A DNA stretch of 64,000 nucleotides from an uncultured Amylibacter sp. (GCA_905182285.1 CAJJAY010000018.1:1-64000), one strand, 5' to 3'. Counted from the stretch's first letter, positions 1 to 9,035 are shown. Made by a program: numbers and translations. The notes: generated by a model not told the origin, from the letters alone.

Positions 1-672
1 TTCTTCATAAATTTCTTTACTGAAGTCTGGCCAATTGCTTTCTTCAAAAACATACTCAGAATATGCACATTGCCATGGTAAAAAATTAGATGTCCTCTTT
101 TCTCCTGATGTTCGAATTACTAAATCAGGATCTGGTAAATCAAATGTATCAAGATTATTTGAAAACAGCTCAATAGTAATATCATCAAGTTCCAGTTCGC
201 CAGATTTTATTTTCTCTGATATTTTCTTTGTAGCTCTTATGATTTCATCACGTCCACCATAGTTTAATGCTATAGTTAAATGGAGATTATCGTTTTTATC
301 AGTTAAATCTTCTAAATTATTCATTAATTCAACAAGTGATTTATCTAATCGACTTCTGTCACCAATAAACCTAACTTTAACTCCATTTATAAGAAGTTTT
401 TTTGATTCAGATTTCATAAACTTTCTAAATAAACTCATTAATCCAATAACTTCAGACTCTGAGCGTTTCCAATTCTCTGTTGAAAACGCAAACAATGTGA
501 GATGTGTTACATTCATATCTAAGCTAGCACGAACAATATGACGGACACGATCAGCACCTTTAGCATGACCTTTAAGCCTTGCTAATGCTCTTTCATTTGC
601 CCATCTACCATTACCATCCATTACCATGGCGACGTGAATGATATCTTTTTTTATAATGTTATCTTGTTTCAA
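1..672 (-). CDS. uppS: Undecaprenyl diphosphate synthase UppS (3' end cut by window edge)
   Basis: Cis-prenyltransferase that condenses isopentenyl diphosphate onto farnesyl diphosphate to make the C55 lipid carrier for peptidoglycan and other envelope polymers. Reading the minus strand from 672 gives 224 codons that run off the window. Visible family motifs are VAMVMDGNGRWA with the catalytic Asp at about residue 19, LFAFSTENW, LNYGGRDE and VIRTSGEKRTSNFLPWQ. The start is a TTG 16 nt after the frr stop. It puts the usual short lead before the MDGNGRW motif, and no in-frame ATG lies further upstream. Only the last C-terminal residues should be missing. It follows pyrH-frr on the same strand, the usual proteobacterial order, so co-transcription is likely. 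Confidence 0.93.
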   Translation of the reverse strand, partial: MKQDNIIKKDIIHVAMVMDGNGRWANERALARLKGHAKGADRVRHIVRASLDMNVTHLTLFAFSTENWKRSESEVIGLMSLFRKFMKSESKKLLINGVKVRFIGDRSRLDKSLVELMNNLEDLTDKNDNLHLTIALNYGGRDEIIRATKKISEKIKSGELELDDITIELFSNNLDTFDLPDPDLVIRTSGEKRTSNFLPWQCAYSEYVFEESNWPDFSKEIYEE

Positions 673-688
673 AATTTTATATGCAAAG

Positions 689-1240
689 TTAAACTTGCAT
701 AATCTCCGCTTGTTTTGTCTCTAATACTTCGTCAATTTTTTTAATTGACTTATTAGTGAGCTCTTGAATCTCATCTGACCATATTTTTTGATCATCTTCA
801 CTTAATTCATCTGATTTTTTAACTTGATCCATTCCATCACGTCGAACATTTCGTACCGCAATTCTAGCGCTCTCAGCATAGCCACCTGCTACTTTTGTTA
901 ATTCAATTCTACGTTCTTCATTTAATTCTGGAATAGGAAGACGAAGCATCATTCCATCTCCTACGGGATTTATTCCTAAATTGCTTTCTCGAATAGCTTT
1001 ATCTACAGTGTCAATTAGAGTCTTATCCCATACAGTGACAGTTATCATTCTTGGTTCAGGTACGTTAATACCAGCACATTGATTCAAAGGTGTCATTGCA
1101 CCATATGCATTAACCATAATTTTATCTAAAAGAGAAGCTGATGCTCTACCTGTCCGTAGCGCTTGGAATTCAGACTTCATAGCAGAGACTGCACCACTCA
1201 TTCTTTTTTCTATTGCATCAATATCAATATCTTCAGACAT
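689..1240 (-). CDS. frr: Ribosome recycling factor
   Basis: Splits the post-termination ribosome together with EF-G. The 183-residue length is normal for RRF. The C-terminal half holds the RRF signature region ([10 protein letters not shown], followed by a [16 protein letters not shown] stretch), and the N-terminal half holds the LRTGRAS motif. The ATG directly follows the pyrH stop with no spacer, and an AAGGG ribosome-binding site lies inside the end of pyrH, so translation is probably coupled. uppS follows 16 nt downstream. Confidence 0.97.
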   Translation of the reverse strand: MSEDIDIDAIEKRMSGAVSAMKSEFQALRTGRASASLLDKIMVNAYGAMTPLNQCAGINVPEPRMITVTVWDKTLIDTVDKAIRESNLGINPVGDGMMLRLPIPELNEERRIELTKVAGGYAESARIAVRNVRRDGMDQVKKSDELSEDDQKIWSDEIQELTNKSIKKIDEVLETKQAEIMQV

Positions 1241-1996
1241 TTAATTACCCTTTCTTACGGAATTATTTCCAACAACTGTGAATGTACCTTCACCACACAT
1301 TATACCCTTAAACCCACCTTTTTCTGTTAAAGAGAAAACAATAATTGGCAAGTCATTATCACGAGCCAAAGCTATAGCCGAAGCATCCATTACTTTTAAG
1401 TTTTTCTGTAAGACTTCATCAAAAGTGACATTATCATAGCGCTTTGCATCATCAAATTTATTTGGATCTTTATCATAAATACCATCAACTTGTGTTCCTT
1501 TGAATATTGCATCACAGCTCATTTCTGATGCACGAAGTGTTGCAGCTGTATCTGTAGTAAAATAGGGATTTCCTGTTCCTGCTGCAAATATACATACTCT
1601 ACCCTTTTCCAAATGACGTACAGCACGCCTTCTTATGTAAGGCTCACAGACTTGATCCATTGGAATTGCAGAAATAACACGTGTATTTACTCCCATTGCT
1701 TCCAATGCACCTTGCATTGCTAATGCATTCATAACTGTAGCTAACATCCCCATATAATCGGCAGTTGTACGCTCCATCCCTTGAGCAGAACCCTGTAAAC
1801 CTCTAAATATATTACCCCCACCTATAACTAAACATAATTCAATGCCCAAATCGTTAACGCGTTTAACTTCTTTTGCAATTCGCTCAACAGTAGGTGGATG
1901 AAGTCCAAAACCCTGATCACCCATTAGAGCTTCGCCAGAAATTTTTAACATAACCCTCTTATATGATAGTTCAGTTGATGTTATTTGATCTGACAT
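1241..1996 (-). CDS. pyrH: UMP kinase
   Basis: Phosphorylates UMP to UDP in pyrimidine nucleotide synthesis. It belongs to the amino-acid-kinase fold and is normally hexameric. The 251-residue product shows KISGEALMG near the N terminus, the nucleotide-binding GGGNIFRG, and the C-terminal [12 protein letters not shown] motif typical of bacterial UMP kinases. A GGAG lies about 9 nt upstream of the ATG. It is the first gene of a pyrH-frr-uppS unit. In many alphaproteobacteria rpsB and tsf lie just upstream, but here miaA and a ThDP enzyme separate them. Confidence 0.97.
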   Translation of the reverse strand: MSDQITSTELSYKRVMLKISGEALMGDQGFGLHPPTVERIAKEVKRVNDLGIELCLVIGGGNIFRGLQGSAQGMERTTADYMGMLATVMNALAMQGALEAMGVNTRVISAIPMDQVCEPYIRRRAVRHLEKGRVCIFAAGTGNPYFTTDTAATLRASEMSCDAIFKGTQVDGIYDKDPNKFDDAKRYDNVTFDEVLQKNLKVMDASAIALARDNDLPIIVFSLTEKGGFKGIMCGEGTFTVVGNNSVRKGN

Positions 1997-2142
1997 TTAT
2001 CTTGCTCCGACATTAAATATTCAAATTTATTATTAAATTAATTACTAACAATGGTATAAATCAAAGAAAATAATTAACATACATTTATTTATATATACAT
2101 ACTTGCTTGATTGAAAAATAACCATACCAAAGGCATCTCATT
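1997..2142. promoter_or_regulatory. Divergent intergenic region between pyrH and miaA
   Basis: A 146-bp AT-rich gap separates the divergent starts of pyrH (minus) and miaA (plus), so it should hold promoters for both. I see no convincing -35/-10 pair or operator. The only clear signals are the pyrH ribosome-binding site and an AAGG about 10 nt before the miaA TTG. Confidence 0.4.
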
Positions 2143-3060
2143 TTGGAACAAATTTTTAAGAATAATAAACCAATATTGATTGCTGGTGCAACTGCATCTG
2201 GCAAATCGGAATTAGGTATAAAATTAGCTCAAAAATATAATGGGGTCATAATTAATGCAGATGCTTTACAAATATACAAACAATGGAAAATTTTATCTGC
2301 TAGGCCAGATGATATTGAAATAACTAAATGCCCACACTCTTTATATGGACATATTAATATTGGGAATAAATATTCTTCTGGTCATTGGTTAAAAGATGTA
2401 AAATTAGAGTTAAATAAAGCTCATGACGATGGCCTAAGGCCAATTTTATTAGGAGGAACAGGTTTATACTTTCAATTATTACTGAATGGAATTGCTGATG
2501 TTCCTGTTATATCTGATAAAGTTAAATCAGAAGCAGATAAAATTGAACAATCAGAGGGTAAACAAGAATTTTCAAAAATACTTCGAGACTTAGATCAAAA
2601 AATAATAAAAAGAATAGATATAAAAAATCCTGTCAGAACTCGAAGAGCTTGGGAGGTCATTACAGAAACTGGTAAAAGCTTAGCAGATTGGCAAGATGAA
2701 ACGCCTGCCCCTATAATAACCTTTGATGACTGCATTCCTTTAAACTTAATTTGTGATACAGAATGGCTAAATAATAGAATTGATAAACGATTTGAAATTA
2801 TGATTAAAAATGGTGCAATCGAAGAATGTAAAAAAGTTCTTGAGTTAGGTTTATGGGAAGAAAACCATCCTTCTTGCAAGGCAATTGGTGCTAAGGAACT
2901 AATCTCTCATATTGTAAATGGCGATGATATAAAAATAGCGATACAAGAAGCTAAAACACAAACACGGCAATATGCAAAAAGGCAACGTACTTGGTTTAGA
3001 TCAAAAATGAAAAAATGGTTAAAAATAGAGGCTTCCGAGATTCAACATAATATTCAATAA
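2143..3060 (+). CDS. miaA: tRNA dimethylallyltransferase
   Basis: Transfers a dimethylallyl group to N6 of A37 in tRNAs that read UNN codons. The 305 residues match the family length. The P-loop GATASGKS is at residues 15-22, followed by the substrate-contact segment INADALQIYKQ and the GGTGLYFQLLLNG motif. The C terminus has the QTRQYAKRQRTWFR region. The start is a TTG with an AAGG about 10 nt upstream; no in-frame ATG precedes the P-loop. It is transcribed alone on the plus strand, between pyrH and a ThDP enzyme on the other strand. It ends 12 nt from the stop of that convergent gene. Confidence 0.96.
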   Translation: MEQIFKNNKPILIAGATASGKSELGIKLAQKYNGVIINADALQIYKQWKILSARPDDIEITKCPHSLYGHINIGNKYSSGHWLKDVKLELNKAHDDGLRPILLGGTGLYFQLLLNGIADVPVISDKVKSEADKIEQSEGKQEFSKILRDLDQKIIKRIDIKNPVRTRRAWEVITETGKSLADWQDETPAPIITFDDCIPLNLICDTEWLNNRIDKRFEIMIKNGAIEECKKVLELGLWEENHPSCKAIGAKELISHIVNGDDIKIAIQEAKTQTRQYAKRQRTWFRSKMKKWLKIEASEIQHNIQ

Positions 3061-3072
3061 TATACTAAGCTA

Positions 3073-4713
3073 TTAAATATCAATAGTTTTACCGGGTGCT
3101 ATATCTTCAATACTTGCAAGCATTTCAATTATATATCCAGTTTTAGAAACTTTTCCATAATTAAAAGCATCCTTAAACTCATTTAAGTTTGTAACACGTG
3201 AATACCCAAAATTATATGCTTCAGCTATAGATTTAAATTTTGGGTTTTCTAAATTTGTTCCACTTACCCTTTTAGGGTAACGCATTTCTTGGTGCATTCT
3301 GATTGTACCATAGCTTCCATTATTATGAATAAGAATAATCGGATTAAAACCTTCCTGCATTGCTGTACCTAACTCATTAACAGACATTTGGAAATCACCA
3401 TCACCTGAAAAGCAAATCACTTGACGGTTGGGGTATATTGATTTTGCAGCCATTGCAGCAGGAATTCCAGCACCCATTGCCCCTGCTTGTGGTGCAATTA
3501 ATCTATGATTTTTGTTATAATTTAAATATTTTCCAGACCAAATAGCAAAATTACCAGCTCCATTTGTATAAATTGCATCATCATCAGAGCATTTATTTAA
3601 ATAATCACAAATTTCAGCAACATTTAATGTGCCTTTTGTAGGTTGAACACGTCTGGAATCAATAAAATCTGATCTTATTTTTTCAAGTTTTATTGCTGAT
3701 TTTTTTTCTATTCTTTTAGAACTATTTAGCGCACAGACGATTGAATCGGGGCTTGCTACAATACCAAGATCGCAATGATAAACTTTATTTATTTCAGTTT
3801 CACTAATATGTGTATGAATTATCTTTTGCTTAGGATGAGGAAAATCAAATAAACTCCAACCATCAGTTATAACTTCACCAAAACGAATATTTAAAGCGAT
3901 TATCAAGTCAGAAGTTTCAAATAATTTCTTTAAATATAATGGCTTTCCAAAAGAAGCATCACCAACATAAGCATGACTATTTGTATCCATTAAATCTTGA
4001 TTTCTAAAGCCGCATACAACAGGTATATTTTTAGTTTCAGCGAAGTTTTTAAGATTATCTCGGCCAATGTCTGACCACCCACCTCCACCACATATAATTA
4101 ATGGATATGATGAATTTTTTAATTGATCTTCAATAGAATTAATTTGATTGTTGCTTATTTGTGCACATGATTTTTCAATTTTATTGACTGAATTAGCATT
4201 GGTTAACTCACGCAGCATATCTTCAGGCAAAGCAACTATTACAGGCCCTGGCCTACCTGATATAGCTACCGAAAATGCTCTTCCAATTATTTCAGGCAAT
4301 CTATCTGCATTATCAATCTGTGTTACCCATTTTGCTATTGATCCAAAATATGCTTTATAATCAATTTCTTGAAAAGCTTCTCGGTCTGTCATATCTCGTC
4401 CAATTTGACCTATAAATAAAATCATAGGTGTTGAGTTCTGCATTGCAGTATGGACTCCAATTGATGCATTTGTTGCGCCTGGACCACGCGTAACAAAGCA
4501 AATACCAGCATCACCTGTCAGTTTACCATAAGCTTCTGCCATGAATGCAGCAGCACTTTCATGCCTTGTCGATATAAATTCAATTTTATCATTAAAATCG
4601 TATAATGCATCTAAAACTGAAAGATAACTTTCACCGGGTACACCATAAATTTTATTAACACCTTGTTTTATAAGGCACTCAACTAATAAATTTGCAGCTC
4701 TTTTTTCTGGCAT
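3073..4713 (-). CDS. ThDP-dependent enzyme of the acetolactate-synthase (IlvB-like) superfamily
   Basis: A 546-residue thiamine-diphosphate enzyme with the full three-domain layout. The N-terminal pyrimidine-binding domain has GVPGESY and the cofactor-activating Glu of STRHES at about residue 52. A central domain follows, and the C-terminal pyrophosphate domain has the metal-binding GDGDF and a downstream NNGSYGTIR. It looks like the many IlvB paralogues annotated only as thiamine pyrophosphate-binding proteins. No small regulatory subunit gene (ilvH) is adjacent, so true branched-chain acetolactate synthase is unlikely. The substrate cannot be read from sequence. I chose the ATG at 4713 because an AAGGA lies 7 nt upstream; an in-frame ATG at 4743 would add 10 residues but lacks a good site. 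Confidence 0.85.
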   Translation of the reverse strand: MPEKRAANLLVECLIKQGVNKIYGVPGESYLSVLDALYDFNDKIEFISTRHESAAAFMAEAYGKLTGDAGICFVTRGPGATNASIGVHTAMQNSTPMILFIGQIGRDMTDREAFQEIDYKAYFGSIAKWVTQIDNADRLPEIIGRAFSVAISGRPGPVIVALPEDMLRELTNANSVNKIEKSCAQISNNQINSIEDQLKNSSYPLIICGGGGWSDIGRDNLKNFAETKNIPVVCGFRNQDLMDTNSHAYVGDASFGKPLYLKKLFETSDLIIALNIRFGEVITDGWSLFDFPHPKQKIIHTHISETEINKVYHCDLGIVASPDSIVCALNSSKRIEKKSAIKLEKIRSDFIDSRRVQPTKGTLNVAEICDYLNKCSDDDAIYTNGAGNFAIWSGKYLNYNKNHRLIAPQAGAMGAGIPAAMAAKSIYPNRQVICFSGDGDFQMSVNELGTAMQEGFNPIILIHNNGSYGTIRMHQEMRYPKRVSGTNLENPKFKSIAEAYNFGYSRVTNLNEFKDAFNYGKVSKTGYIIEMLASIEDIAPGKTIDI

Positions 4714-4802
4714 TAAGTTTTCCTTAAATACTAATATATTCAAAGATATATAATGATATACAAAATTCCAGCACTAAATCATAAATTTTTTTTACAAATA
4801 AA

Positions 4803-4836
4803 TAAAAAAAGCTCCACAATCAATTGTGGAGCTTTA
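4803..4836 (-). terminator. Rho-independent terminator after tsf
   Basis: A perfect inverted repeat (4808-4820 with 4823-4835) forms a GC-containing 13-bp stem with a 2-nt loop. On the minus strand it is followed by a run of seven T. It lies 27 nt past the tsf stop codon, so it ends the rpsB-tsf transcript. Confidence 0.9.
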
Positions 4837-4862
4837 AAATCTAATAGTGCTATGTTAAAAAA

Positions 4863-5738
4863 CTAGCCACCCATTGTTTTTGCAACTTCTGCAGCAAAAT
4901 CTTCTTCTTTTTTCTCAATTCCATCGCCGACTTCTAATCTTACAAATGATAAAATTTCAGCGCCTGCATCTTTGGCAGCTTGACCTACAGTTATATCAGG
5001 ATTCATTACAAAAGATTGGTTTATTAATGTAATTTCAGAATAAAACTTCTTGATACGACCAACAATCATTTTTTCAATTACAGCATCAGGTTTACCTGAT
5101 TCACGAGCTTGTTCTGTTAAAACTGACTTTTCACGCTCTATAACTGCAGGGTCTAGATCATTTTCAGATAATGAAGCTGGATTAGTTGCTGCTACATGCA
5201 TTGCTATTTGCTTTGCTATAGTTTCATCACCACCTTTTAGAGCGACAAGCACACCAATTTTACCCATTCCTTCAGCAGCTGCAGTGTGAACGTATGAACC
5301 AACTACTTCACCTTCTACTTTTGCCATTCTTCGAACTGACATGTTTTCACCAATAGTAGCAATTTTATCAGTAACAACATCAGAAACTGTTTTACCATTC
5401 ATATGTGCTGCTTTTAGCGCATCAATATCTGATACACCTAAAGCCGTATTCGTTATACCAGCAACCATTTCTTGAAATTCGGCGTTCTTGCCAACGAAAT
5501 CGGTCTCTGAATTAACTTCAACTGCAACCGCAAATCCTCCACTTACCGCAACACCAACCAAACCTTCAGCAGCTGTTCTTCCAGCTTTCTTTGCTGCTTT
5601 TGCGAGACCTTTAGTACGCAACCAGTCAACTGCAGCCTCAATATTCCCATCAGTTTCAGTTAATGCCTTTTTTGCATCCATCATACCTGCGCCCGTAGTA
5701 TCACGCAATTCTTTTACTAATGAAGCTGTTATAGCCAT
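4863..5738 (-). CDS. tsf: Elongation factor Ts
   Basis: Guanine-nucleotide exchange factor for EF-Tu. The 291 residues are within the normal range. The N-terminal UBA-like region reads [16 protein letters not shown], and the core domain carries the diagnostic TDFVGKN that contacts EF-Tu. An AGGAG lies 7 nt upstream of the ATG. It follows rpsB on the same strand with a 53-nt spacer that holds a 7-bp hairpin, and a strong terminator lies downstream. It is the second gene of a two-gene ribosomal operon. Confidence 0.98.
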   Translation of the reverse strand: MAITASLVKELRDTTGAGMMDAKKALTETDGNIEAAVDWLRTKGLAKAAKKAGRTAAEGLVGVAVSGGFAVAVEVNSETDFVGKNAEFQEMVAGITNTALGVSDIDALKAAHMNGKTVSDVVTDKIATIGENMSVRRMAKVEGEVVGSYVHTAAAEGMGKIGVLVALKGGDETIAKQIAMHVAATNPASLSENDLDPAVIEREKSVLTEQARESGKPDAVIEKMIVGRIKKFYSEITLINQSFVMNPDITVGQAAKDAGAEILSFVRLEVGDGIEKKEEDFAAEVAKTMGG

Positions 5739-5765
5739 AATTTATCTCCTAAAAATATATAGATA

Positions 5766-5783
5766 GCGGGCACATATGCCCGC
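5766..5783 (-). promoter_or_regulatory. Hairpin in the rpsB-tsf intergenic region
   Basis: GCGGGCA at 5766-5772 pairs with TGCCCGC at 5777-5783 around a 4-nt loop, between the rpsB stop and the tsf start. On the minus strand it is not followed by an uninterrupted T run, so it is a poor terminator. It could be an attenuating or mRNA-processing/stabilising hairpin that sets S2:EF-Ts ratios. Confidence 0.5.
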
Positions 5784-5791
5784 AAAAGGAA

Positions 5792-6826
5792 TTAACCTTT
5801 GATTAATTCAGATACTTGTCCAACCCAATCATCACGTTCGATACGACCTTTTACTGATAAACTGTCATCTACCCACATAATTTCATCATTTGTCCAAGAA
5901 GCAACTTGAGCAAATTGATAAATTCCCAATTTGTTCATTGCTTCTTCTAGTTTTGGACCAACACCAGAGATTTTTTTCAAATCATCTTTTTCATCAGGTG
6001 CTTCTGAAAATAAAGTTGGCTTTGAACCAATCGTTTCGGAAACATCCTCTTCAACTTCTTTAGGCGCCTGTGGTGTATCTAAAATTTCTTCAACTGGAGC
6101 ATCAACTAACTCACCTAGATCTACGCCAGCAGATCCCATCTGAGCTGCCATTCCGTCAAGTGCTGATCTAGCGATTAAATCACAATAAAGACCGATAGCA
6201 CGCGCAGCATCATCGTTTCCAGGAATTGGATAATCAATTCCTTCTGGAGCTGAGTTAGTATCTAATATTCCAATAACTGGAATACCTAGCTTGTTTGCTT
6301 CAGCAACAGCTAGTGCTTCTTTGTTTGTATCAATAACAAATAACAAATCTGGTGTACCACCCATCTCAGCAATACCATTTAAAGAAGCATGAAGCTTACC
6401 ATGTTCGCGCTCCATTCCTAGACGTTCCTTCTTAGTAAGACCGTCAAAGCCTGTTTCCATTTGTGCTGAGATAGTTTTTAAACGTTGAATGGATTTAGAA
6501 ACTGTCTGCCAGTTTGTTAATGTACCACCCAACCAACGGTGATTCATATAATATTGCGCTGATCTTTCAGCCGCTTCAGCCACTGCTTTTGAAGCTTGTC
6601 TCTTGGTTCCAACGAATAAAACTCGCCCACCTTTTGCAACTGTTTCACGAACAACATTTAATGCTTGATCAAGCAATGGGACAGTTTGCGTAAGATCCAT
6701 AATATGGATACCATTACGAGAACCATATATGTATTGATCCATGCGTGGATTCCAGCGGTGTGTTTGGTGACCAAAATGTACGCCTGCTTCTAATAGTTGG
6801 CGCAATGAAAACTCAGGTAGAGCCAT
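5792..6826 (-). CDS. rpsB: 30S ribosomal protein S2 with C-terminal helix-hairpin-helix extension
   Basis: Residues 1-225 are ordinary S2 ([37 protein letters not shown], and the late [19 protein letters not shown]). After an acidic linker of about 50 residues, a second module at about 281-344 reads [17 protein letters not shown], then a WTNDEI and GRIERDDW segment. This is the helix-hairpin-helix module also found at the C terminus of alphaproteobacterial NuoE and in L21 fusions. The total of 344 residues compares with about 240-255 for a plain S2. I start at the ATG at 6826, which has AAGGA 8-9 nt upstream; an open frame extends to 6880 but has no ribosome-binding site. What the added domain does on the ribosome is unknown. 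Confidence 0.96.
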   Translation of the reverse strand: MALPEFSLRQLLEAGVHFGHQTHRWNPRMDQYIYGSRNGIHIMDLTQTVPLLDQALNVVRETVAKGGRVLFVGTKRQASKAVAEAAERSAQYYMNHRWLGGTLTNWQTVSKSIQRLKTISAQMETGFDGLTKKERLGMEREHGKLHASLNGIAEMGGTPDLLFVIDTNKEALAVAEANKLGIPVIGILDTNSAPEGIDYPIPGNDDAARAIGLYCDLIARSALDGMAAQMGSAGVDLGELVDAPVEEILDTPQAPKEVEEDVSETIGSKPTLFSEAPDEKDDLKKISGVGPKLEEAMNKLGIYQFAQVASWTNDEIMWVDDSLSVKGRIERDDWVGQVSELIKG

Positions 6827-6970
6827 TGTAATATTCCTTTTCCGGTTTTGCCTCAGCGAAGTGAAGGACGTTATGTCCAACCGGTGGAGTTATTAGGATT
6901 TCTCCCTAACAACCCTCAAGCTCCGCCTGTGGATTTTTATTATTTGCCTGTTAAAACGATTTATTAATAT
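6827..6970 (-). promoter_or_regulatory. Structured 5' leader of rpsB
   Basis: Read on the minus strand, the sequence before rpsB folds into two clear units. An 11-bp hairpin pairs 6905-6915 with 6887-6897 around a 7-nt loop. A second, branched element is closed by the 6-bp stem AACCGG/CCGGTT (6879-6884 with 6842-6847) and contains a GGAC/GTCC hairpin. The closing stem directly abuts the AAAGGA ribosome-binding site. Autoregulatory S2-binding leaders are known in other bacteria. I infer the same role here from position and shape only. The upstream limit is a guess. Confidence 0.6.
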
Positions 6971-7014
6971 ATGCAAGGTTATAAAGCATTATTATTAAAA
7001 ATATTGATAAAAAT

Positions 7015-7058
7015 CACCCAAGGATAAATTATTATCCCTGGAATAATAATTTATCCTT
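7015..7058 (-). terminator. Terminator hairpin overlapping the stop codon of the decarboxylase beta gene
   Basis: A perfect 15-bp inverted repeat (7020-7034 with 7044-7058, 9-nt loop) includes the TAA stop codon of the upstream minus-strand gene in its first arm. On the minus strand a five-T run follows 5 nt after the stem. The stem is AT-rich, so termination may be partial. Confidence 0.6.
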
Positions 7059-7605
7059 GAACAGCTTTCATAAAGCGATCTCTAATTACTACTGGATCTT
7101 TGGTAATTACAGGAACTTTAATATTACCAGATTCACATTTAGCAACTATTATTGTCATTTTTTTACTGTCAATTGCAGATTGTAAAGTTTTGCCAGTATC
7201 CTCAGCTTTGCATTCTATTACATTTTCACATCCGCAAGCACGTGCAACGTCAGTTAGAGAAGTCTTCATACCTGCATATGTAGGCTGATCACCCGTTGAG
7301 CCGTAGCTTCCATTGTCTATAATTAATAAAATATAATTATTAGAAACATTATTTGCTATTGTAGGCAGTGTCCCAAAATTTGTTAAAACGGATCCATCAC
7401 CATCAATGGATATAACAGTTTTATCTTGCACAAGCGCAACACCTAATCCGATAGAAGAAGATAAACCCATCGTTCCTAACATATAAAAATTTGAAGGCTG
7501 GTCATCAATAAGATGCAACTCTTGGCTTGGTAGCCCAATATTACATACAACAAGATGGTCTCGCAAAATTGGTGCAATATCACGTAAAATATCAGATCTT
7601 ATCAT
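7051..7605 (-). CDS. Sulfopyruvate/phosphonopyruvate decarboxylase-like, beta subunit (ComE-type)
   Basis: This 184-residue protein is the pyrophosphate-binding half of a ThDP decarboxylase. The metal/ThDP motif starts at GDGSVLTNFGTLPTIAN and ends with DNGSYGSTGDQPTY, a segment typical of ComE and phosphonopyruvate decarboxylase C-terminal halves. I start at the ATG at 7605: it overlaps the stop of the alpha subunit gene as ATGA and has GGAGG 8 nt upstream. The two subunits should form one active site at their interface. Whether the substrate is 3-sulfopyruvate, phosphonopyruvate or another 2-oxo acid cannot be told. The YGSTG-QPT wording leans to the sulfopyruvate side. No other phosphonate or sulfonate gene is nearby. 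Confidence 0.82.
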   Translation of the reverse strand: MIRSDILRDIAPILRDHLVVCNIGLPSQELHLIDDQPSNFYMLGTMGLSSSIGLGVALVQDKTVISIDGDGSVLTNFGTLPTIANNVSNNYILLIIDNGSYGSTGDQPTYAGMKTSLTDVARACGCENVIECKAEDTGKTLQSAIDSKKMTIIVAKCESGNIKVPVITKDPVVIRDRFMKAVQG

Positions 7606-8105
7606 TCTCCATATCCTCCCCAAAATGATGCATCCGTAAGAATAGCAACAGGCTTATTACACATATATGTATACTTCAAAATTGCATCAAATTCTTCAAC
7701 ATCATCTTCTTTATGAAAATGATAAGTTGGAATATTCAATTGGCTCAATAATGCTTTTGTGTGAACCGCCATTTCAGCTTGACATGCAACAGGCTCTCTT
7801 AATTCACCCCTATAACTTATAAGCATTGGAAGTGGCATACGATAGTATTGTGTAAGAGTTACCAATGTGTTTACTGTAACGCCAATTGCAGTATTTTGCA
7901 TTATAATTGCTGGTCTTTTGCCTCCCATGTAAGCTCCAGCACATAAACCCATACCTTCATCCTCTTTATTAGAAGGAATATGATAAATATCAGAATTTGC
8001 TTCTACTGCGTCTATAACACCAGCTAACTGTTTGCATGGTACGGTGGTAATAAACTCCACATCGTTTGAAACAAAATCAGCAACAATTTTTTCACTTACT
8101 GTCAT
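7602..8105 (-). CDS. Sulfopyruvate/phosphonopyruvate decarboxylase-like, alpha subunit (ComD-type)
   Basis: This 167-residue protein is the pyrimidine-binding half of the same ThDP enzyme. It has VPCKQLAGVIDAV, the activating Glu region SNKEDEGMGLCAGAYMGG, and the QNTAIGVTVNTLVTL and YRMPLPMLISYRGE segments seen in sulfopyruvate and phosphonopyruvate decarboxylases. The ATG at 8105 has AAGGAG 6 nt upstream; a longer frame to 8150 lacks a site. It is the first gene of a two-gene unit with an ATGA overlap to the beta gene, which implies coupled translation and equal stoichiometry. A 231-bp AT-rich gap separates it from the divergent DUF502 gene. Confidence 0.82.
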   Translation of the reverse strand: MTVSEKIVADFVSNDVEFITTVPCKQLAGVIDAVEANSDIYHIPSNKEDEGMGLCAGAYMGGKRPAIIMQNTAIGVTVNTLVTLTQYYRMPLPMLISYRGELREPVACQAEMAVHTKALLSQLNIPTYHFHKEDDVEEFDAILKYTYMCNKPVAILTDASFWGGYGE

Positions 8106-8336
8106 CAAATACTCCTTAATTGTGCTATAATTGATTATCAATTTGCACATTTTGTAATCTTAATAAATTAATATGATATTTCTTAAAACTTTTAATTTCT
8201 TGTTTCGGTAAAGTAAAAACTATGTTTTGTTTTTAATATAATTAAATTTAAATAAGTGATTAAATATTAATAATTAATAAAATTAGTATTCAGTAAAGCA
8301 TTTACAAAGCAAAGGACCACATTTAATAATTTATTT

Positions 8337-9035
8337 ATGTTAAACCTAGATGAACACAATAAATCTGAACGAAAAAAATCGGGATTATTTGCTCGATTAA
8401 GGGGTAATTTTTTAACTGGGTTAGTTATTGTACTACCAGTGGCATTAACAATTTGGATGGTTTGGTCATTTATTGGATTTGTTGATAACCGAGTACTTCC
8501 TCTAGTTCCAAGCTATTACAACCCATTAACTTATGTCGATTTTAACATTAGGGGCGTTGGTGTTGTTATATTTTTATTATTTACAACTATAATGGGCGCA
8601 GTAACAAAAGGATTATTTGGAAGACAATTAGTAAGAATTGGCGAAAGTATAGTTGATAGAGTTCCTATTGTAAGATCGATTTATAACGGTGTGAAACAAA
8701 TTGTAGAAACAATTACCACTTCCTCAGAAAATAACTTCGATAAAGTATGTATGTTTGAATATCCCAGAAAAGGGATTTGGGCGATTGGTTTTATCTCCAC
8801 TAAAACTGGTAGTGAAATACGCCAAAAAGCTAACTCTGGCGATTTGTATAGCATATTTGTGCCAACCACGCCGAATCCAACCTCAGGTTTTTTACTATTT
8901 GTTCCCCAAAAAGATACTATTGTGTTGGATATGGATGTTGAAGATGCCGCAAAGTTGATAATATCAGCAGGGATTGTCGAACCGCCACAAAAAAATATAG
9001 GCACATCGAAAAAACCTATGGAAAATAAAAAGTAA
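8337..9035 (+). CDS. DUF502 family membrane protein
   Basis: A 232-residue protein with two hydrophobic helices near the N terminus (LTGLVIVLPVALTIWMVWSF and a VVIFLLFTTIMGAV stretch) and a soluble C-terminal domain containing VPIVRSIYNGVKQI and FVPTTPNPTSGFL. These are hallmarks of DUF502, an inner-membrane family of unknown function common in alphaproteobacteria, often near recG/mfd. mfd lies about 6 kb away here. Its TAA stop shares its last base with the ATG of the next gene, so it is translationally coupled to the LysE-type exporter. No function should be assigned. Confidence 0.85.
   Translation: MLNLDEHNKSERKKSGLFARLRGNFLTGLVIVLPVALTIWMVWSFIGFVDNRVLPLVPSYYNPLTYVDFNIRGVGVVIFLLFTTIMGAVTKGLFGRQLVRIGESIVDRVPIVRSIYNGVKQIVETITTSSENNFDKVCMFEYPRKGIWAIGFISTKTGSEIRQKANSGDLYSIFVPTTPNPTSGFLLFVPQKDTIVLDMDVEDAAKLIISAGIVEPPQKNIGTSKKPMENKK

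Noticed and set aside
35-262. Open frame of 75 codons on the plus strand
   Set aside because: It is antisense to uppS, whose minus-strand translation has all family motifs. Its product is Ser-rich with no recognisable features.
4863-5738. Several open frames on the plus strand inside tsf
   Set aside because: They are complements of the well-conserved EF-Ts frame and have low-complexity Ala/Ser/Pro products.
6827-6880. N-terminal extension of S2 by 18 codons
   Set aside because: The extension lies in the structured leader, has no ribosome-binding site, and the ATG at 6826 has an AAGGA and matches the family start.
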